From a virus: 21,825 nt of DNA. Numbering within the stretch: position 1 is the stretch's first letter; every line of letters starts with the position of its first letter. The notes under the pieces are model-generated. The model ran no database searches, was not told the origin of the DNA, and was given only the letters and a program-made list of their open reading frames with translations. Location of the stretch: positions 1 through 21,825 of the IMG/VR virus record IMGVR_UViG_3300017917_003357. One strand, written 5' to 3'. Positions 20,293-21,825 of the stretch are shown here, one piece after another. The translations under genes and the position numbers were made by a program.

Positions 20293-21825
20293 ATGTCTGA
20301 AACTGTTTTTTCTTTTCGTTTGTCGGAAGATTTTGTCAATAAATATTCAACTACACCAGCTCCATTTGGATTTCAGGATGCAGGAGCTAATTCGCTAGGA
20401 GAGATTACATTTATTCGTACATATTCTCGTGTAAAGGAAAACGGTACAAAAGAGCGTTGGTATGAAGTTTGCCGTCGTGTAATTGAGGGTATGTACTCAG
20501 TACAGAAAAACCATGCAAAGGATAATCGTCTGCCTTGGAATGACAACAAGGCTCAGAAGTCTGCCCAGGAAGCATTCCAAAGAATGTTTGAGCTAAAGTG
20601 GACACCACCAGGCCGTGGGCTCTGGGCATTTGGTACTCCTATGACCATGGAGAAGCGAAACTCTGCTTCCCTACAAAACTGTGCAATGGTGTCTACTCGT
20701 GATATTGATCGCAATGATCCAGGTGCGTTGTTTGCGTGGGTAATGGATGCATTAATGCTTGGCATTGGTGTAGGCTTTGATACCCTTGGGCAAGATAAGC
20801 AAATGACGATTTATGCTCCAGCAGAGCCAGCAGCTATTTATGAAATTCCAGACACTCGTGAGGGATGGGTAGAGTCAGTTCGTCTTTTGGTTAATTCTTT
20901 TCTTCGTCAGAATCAGCCTATCCAGGAGTTTAATTATGACCTCATCCGTCCTCTAGGAGCCCCTATTAAGGGCTTTGGAGGGGTTGCTAGCGGTCCAGCA
21001 CCACTTATTGATCTTCATACTCGCATCCGCAATGTAATTGGCTCTAGAGCTGGAGAACAACTAGATAGTCGTGCAATTGTTGATATCGTAAACTTAATTG
21101 GTACATGCGTTGTGTCAGGAAATGTTCGTCGTTCTGCAACACTTGCTTTGGGTACACCAGAAGATGAAGGCTTTATTAATCTTAAGAATCCAGAAGTATT
21201 CCCAGAAAGAAATTCATACGATCCAGAAAAACCAGGTTGGGCATGGATGAGTAATAACTCAATTGCTGCTGAAGTTGGAACTAAGTATGAAGACTATGTA
21301 GATTTAATTGCAGACAACGGAGAACCAGGTTTTATCTGGCTTGATGTTGCTCGTAATTATGGCCGTCTTGCAGATGCTCCTGATTATAAGGACACACGCA
21401 TTATGGGCTTCAATCCTTGTGCGGAGCAGCCATTGGAAAGTTACGAATTATGTACACTTGTAGAAGTTCACCTAAATCGTCATGAATCTAAGGAGGACTT
21501 CCTCAAGACATTGAAGTTTGCTTATCTTTATGGAAAGACTGTAACCCTTATGCCAACACACTGGCAGCAGACAAACGGTATCATGCAAAGAAACCGTCGT
21601 ATTGGTACATCTCTTACAGGTATTGCTGCATTTGCTGATGAGCATGGTTTGCCAACAACTCGTGAATGGATGGATGAAGGCTACAACACAATCCGCAAAT
21701 ATGATCATCAATATTCAGAGTGGCTCTGTGTTCGTGAATCAGTTCGTGTAACAACAGTTAAGCCATCAGGATCTGTGTCACTTCTTTCTGGTGCTACCCC
21801 TGGAGTTCACTGGGGACCTGGTGGA
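20293..21825 (+). CDS. nrdJ: Class II (adenosylcobalamin-dependent) ribonucleotide reductase, partial
   Basis: 511 codons are open to the window edge. The sequence follows the monomeric adenosylcobalamin-dependent ribonucleoside-triphosphate reductase (RTPR) of Lactobacillus leichmannii. Cys130 (LQNCAMVST) is the first redox Cys; CVVSGNVRRSATLALG is the conserved barrel segment; Cys376 (NPCAEQPLE) is the thiyl-radical Cys and Cys387 (CTLVE) the second redox Cys, eleven residues later as in RTPR. KPSGSVSLLSGATPGVHW is also typical. The enzyme reduces ribonucleotides to deoxyribonucleotides for phage DNA synthesis using host- or environment-supplied B12 cofactor. The C-terminal redox tail lies outside the window. 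All catalytic Cys seen so far are intact, so it is predicted functional. Confidence 0.92.
   Translation, partial: MSETVFSFRLSEDFVNKYSTTPAPFGFQDAGANSLGEITFIRTYSRVKENGTKERWYEVCRRVIEGMYSVQKNHAKDNRLPWNDNKAQKSAQEAFQRMFELKWTPPGRGLWAFGTPMTMEKRNSASLQNCAMVSTRDIDRNDPGALFAWVMDALMLGIGVGFDTLGQDKQMTIYAPAEPAAIYEIPDTREGWVESVRLLVNSFLRQNQPIQEFNYDLIRPLGAPIKGFGGVASGPAPLIDLHTRIRNVIGSRAGEQLDSRAIVDIVNLIGTCVVSGNVRRSATLALGTPEDEGFINLKNPEVFPERNSYDPEKPGWAWMSNNSIAAEVGTKYEDYVDLIADNGEPGFIWLDVARNYGRLADAPDYKDTRIMGFNPCAEQPLESYELCTLVEVHLNRHESKEDFLKTLKFAYLYGKTVTLMPTHWQQTNGIMQRNRRIGTSLTGIAAFADEHGLPTTREWMDEGYNTIRKYDHQYSEWLCVRESVRVTTVKPSGSVSLLSGATPGVHWGPGG

Overview
This window looks like part of the genome of an uncultured tailed phage (Caudoviricetes). 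It is AT-rich and densely packed, with many ATGA or TAATG start/stop overlaps. It carries large repetitive tail-fibre genes, collagen-like fibre proteins, a muralytic enzyme and a vitamin B12-dependent ribonucleotide reductase. The host cannot be proved from the sequence. Promoter -10 boxes lying 6-9 nt before start codons (leaderless transcripts), the class II reductase and the luciferase-like oxidoreductase would all fit an actinobacterial, perhaps freshwater, host; this is inference. No integrase, tRNA, CRISPR array or insertion sequence was seen.

Layout. (1) 1-913, minus strand: three overlapping small genes (a cysteine-cluster protein cut by the window edge, a zinc-ribbon-like protein, an unknown protein) read from a consensus promoter at 920-948. 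(2) 1103-2529, plus: a small virion-type protein, a short collagen-like fibre and a membrane/coiled-coil protein that may be a holin. (3) 2530-3303, minus: a luciferase-like monooxygenase. (4) 3304-3653: a 350-bp gene-free region with degenerate repeats, promoters and a candidate 60-nt hairpin RNA. (5) 3654-4858, plus: a baseplate-type protein, a 27-codon ORF and a collagen-like fibre; a bidirectional terminator separates these from a secreted lysozyme-like enzyme on the minus strand (4901-5452). (6) 5656-13678, plus: the fibre module, with three small proteins, an 843-aa fibre, a 150-aa fibre accessory, an 857-aa fibre with an Mtd-type N-terminus, and a 416-aa protein built as Fn3-Fn3-(GPP/xFF repeat)-Hint. 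(7) 13733-20152, plus: an unusual cassette of ten overlapping genes. Five encode 2-oxoglutarate/Fe(II) dioxygenases of the prolyl-4-hydroxylase type with visible ligands, two are ligand-less relatives, two are a DUF6065-like pair, and one is unknown. (8) 20293 to the end, plus: a class II ribonucleotide reductase, open at the window edge.

How the genes may work together. The most interesting idea is that the dioxygenase cassette hydroxylates the phage's own fibres. The gene just upstream carries eight Gly-Pro-Pro triplets in Gly-X-Y register, the classic collagen prolyl-hydroxylase substrate pattern, and ends in a Hint-like self-processing domain. Transcription appears to use a recurring extended -10 motif (TGnTATAAT), often placed so that the RNA would begin at or next to the start codon. 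A second variant (TGCTATACTTA) followed by a 5' hairpin precedes both the lysozyme and the reductase genes.
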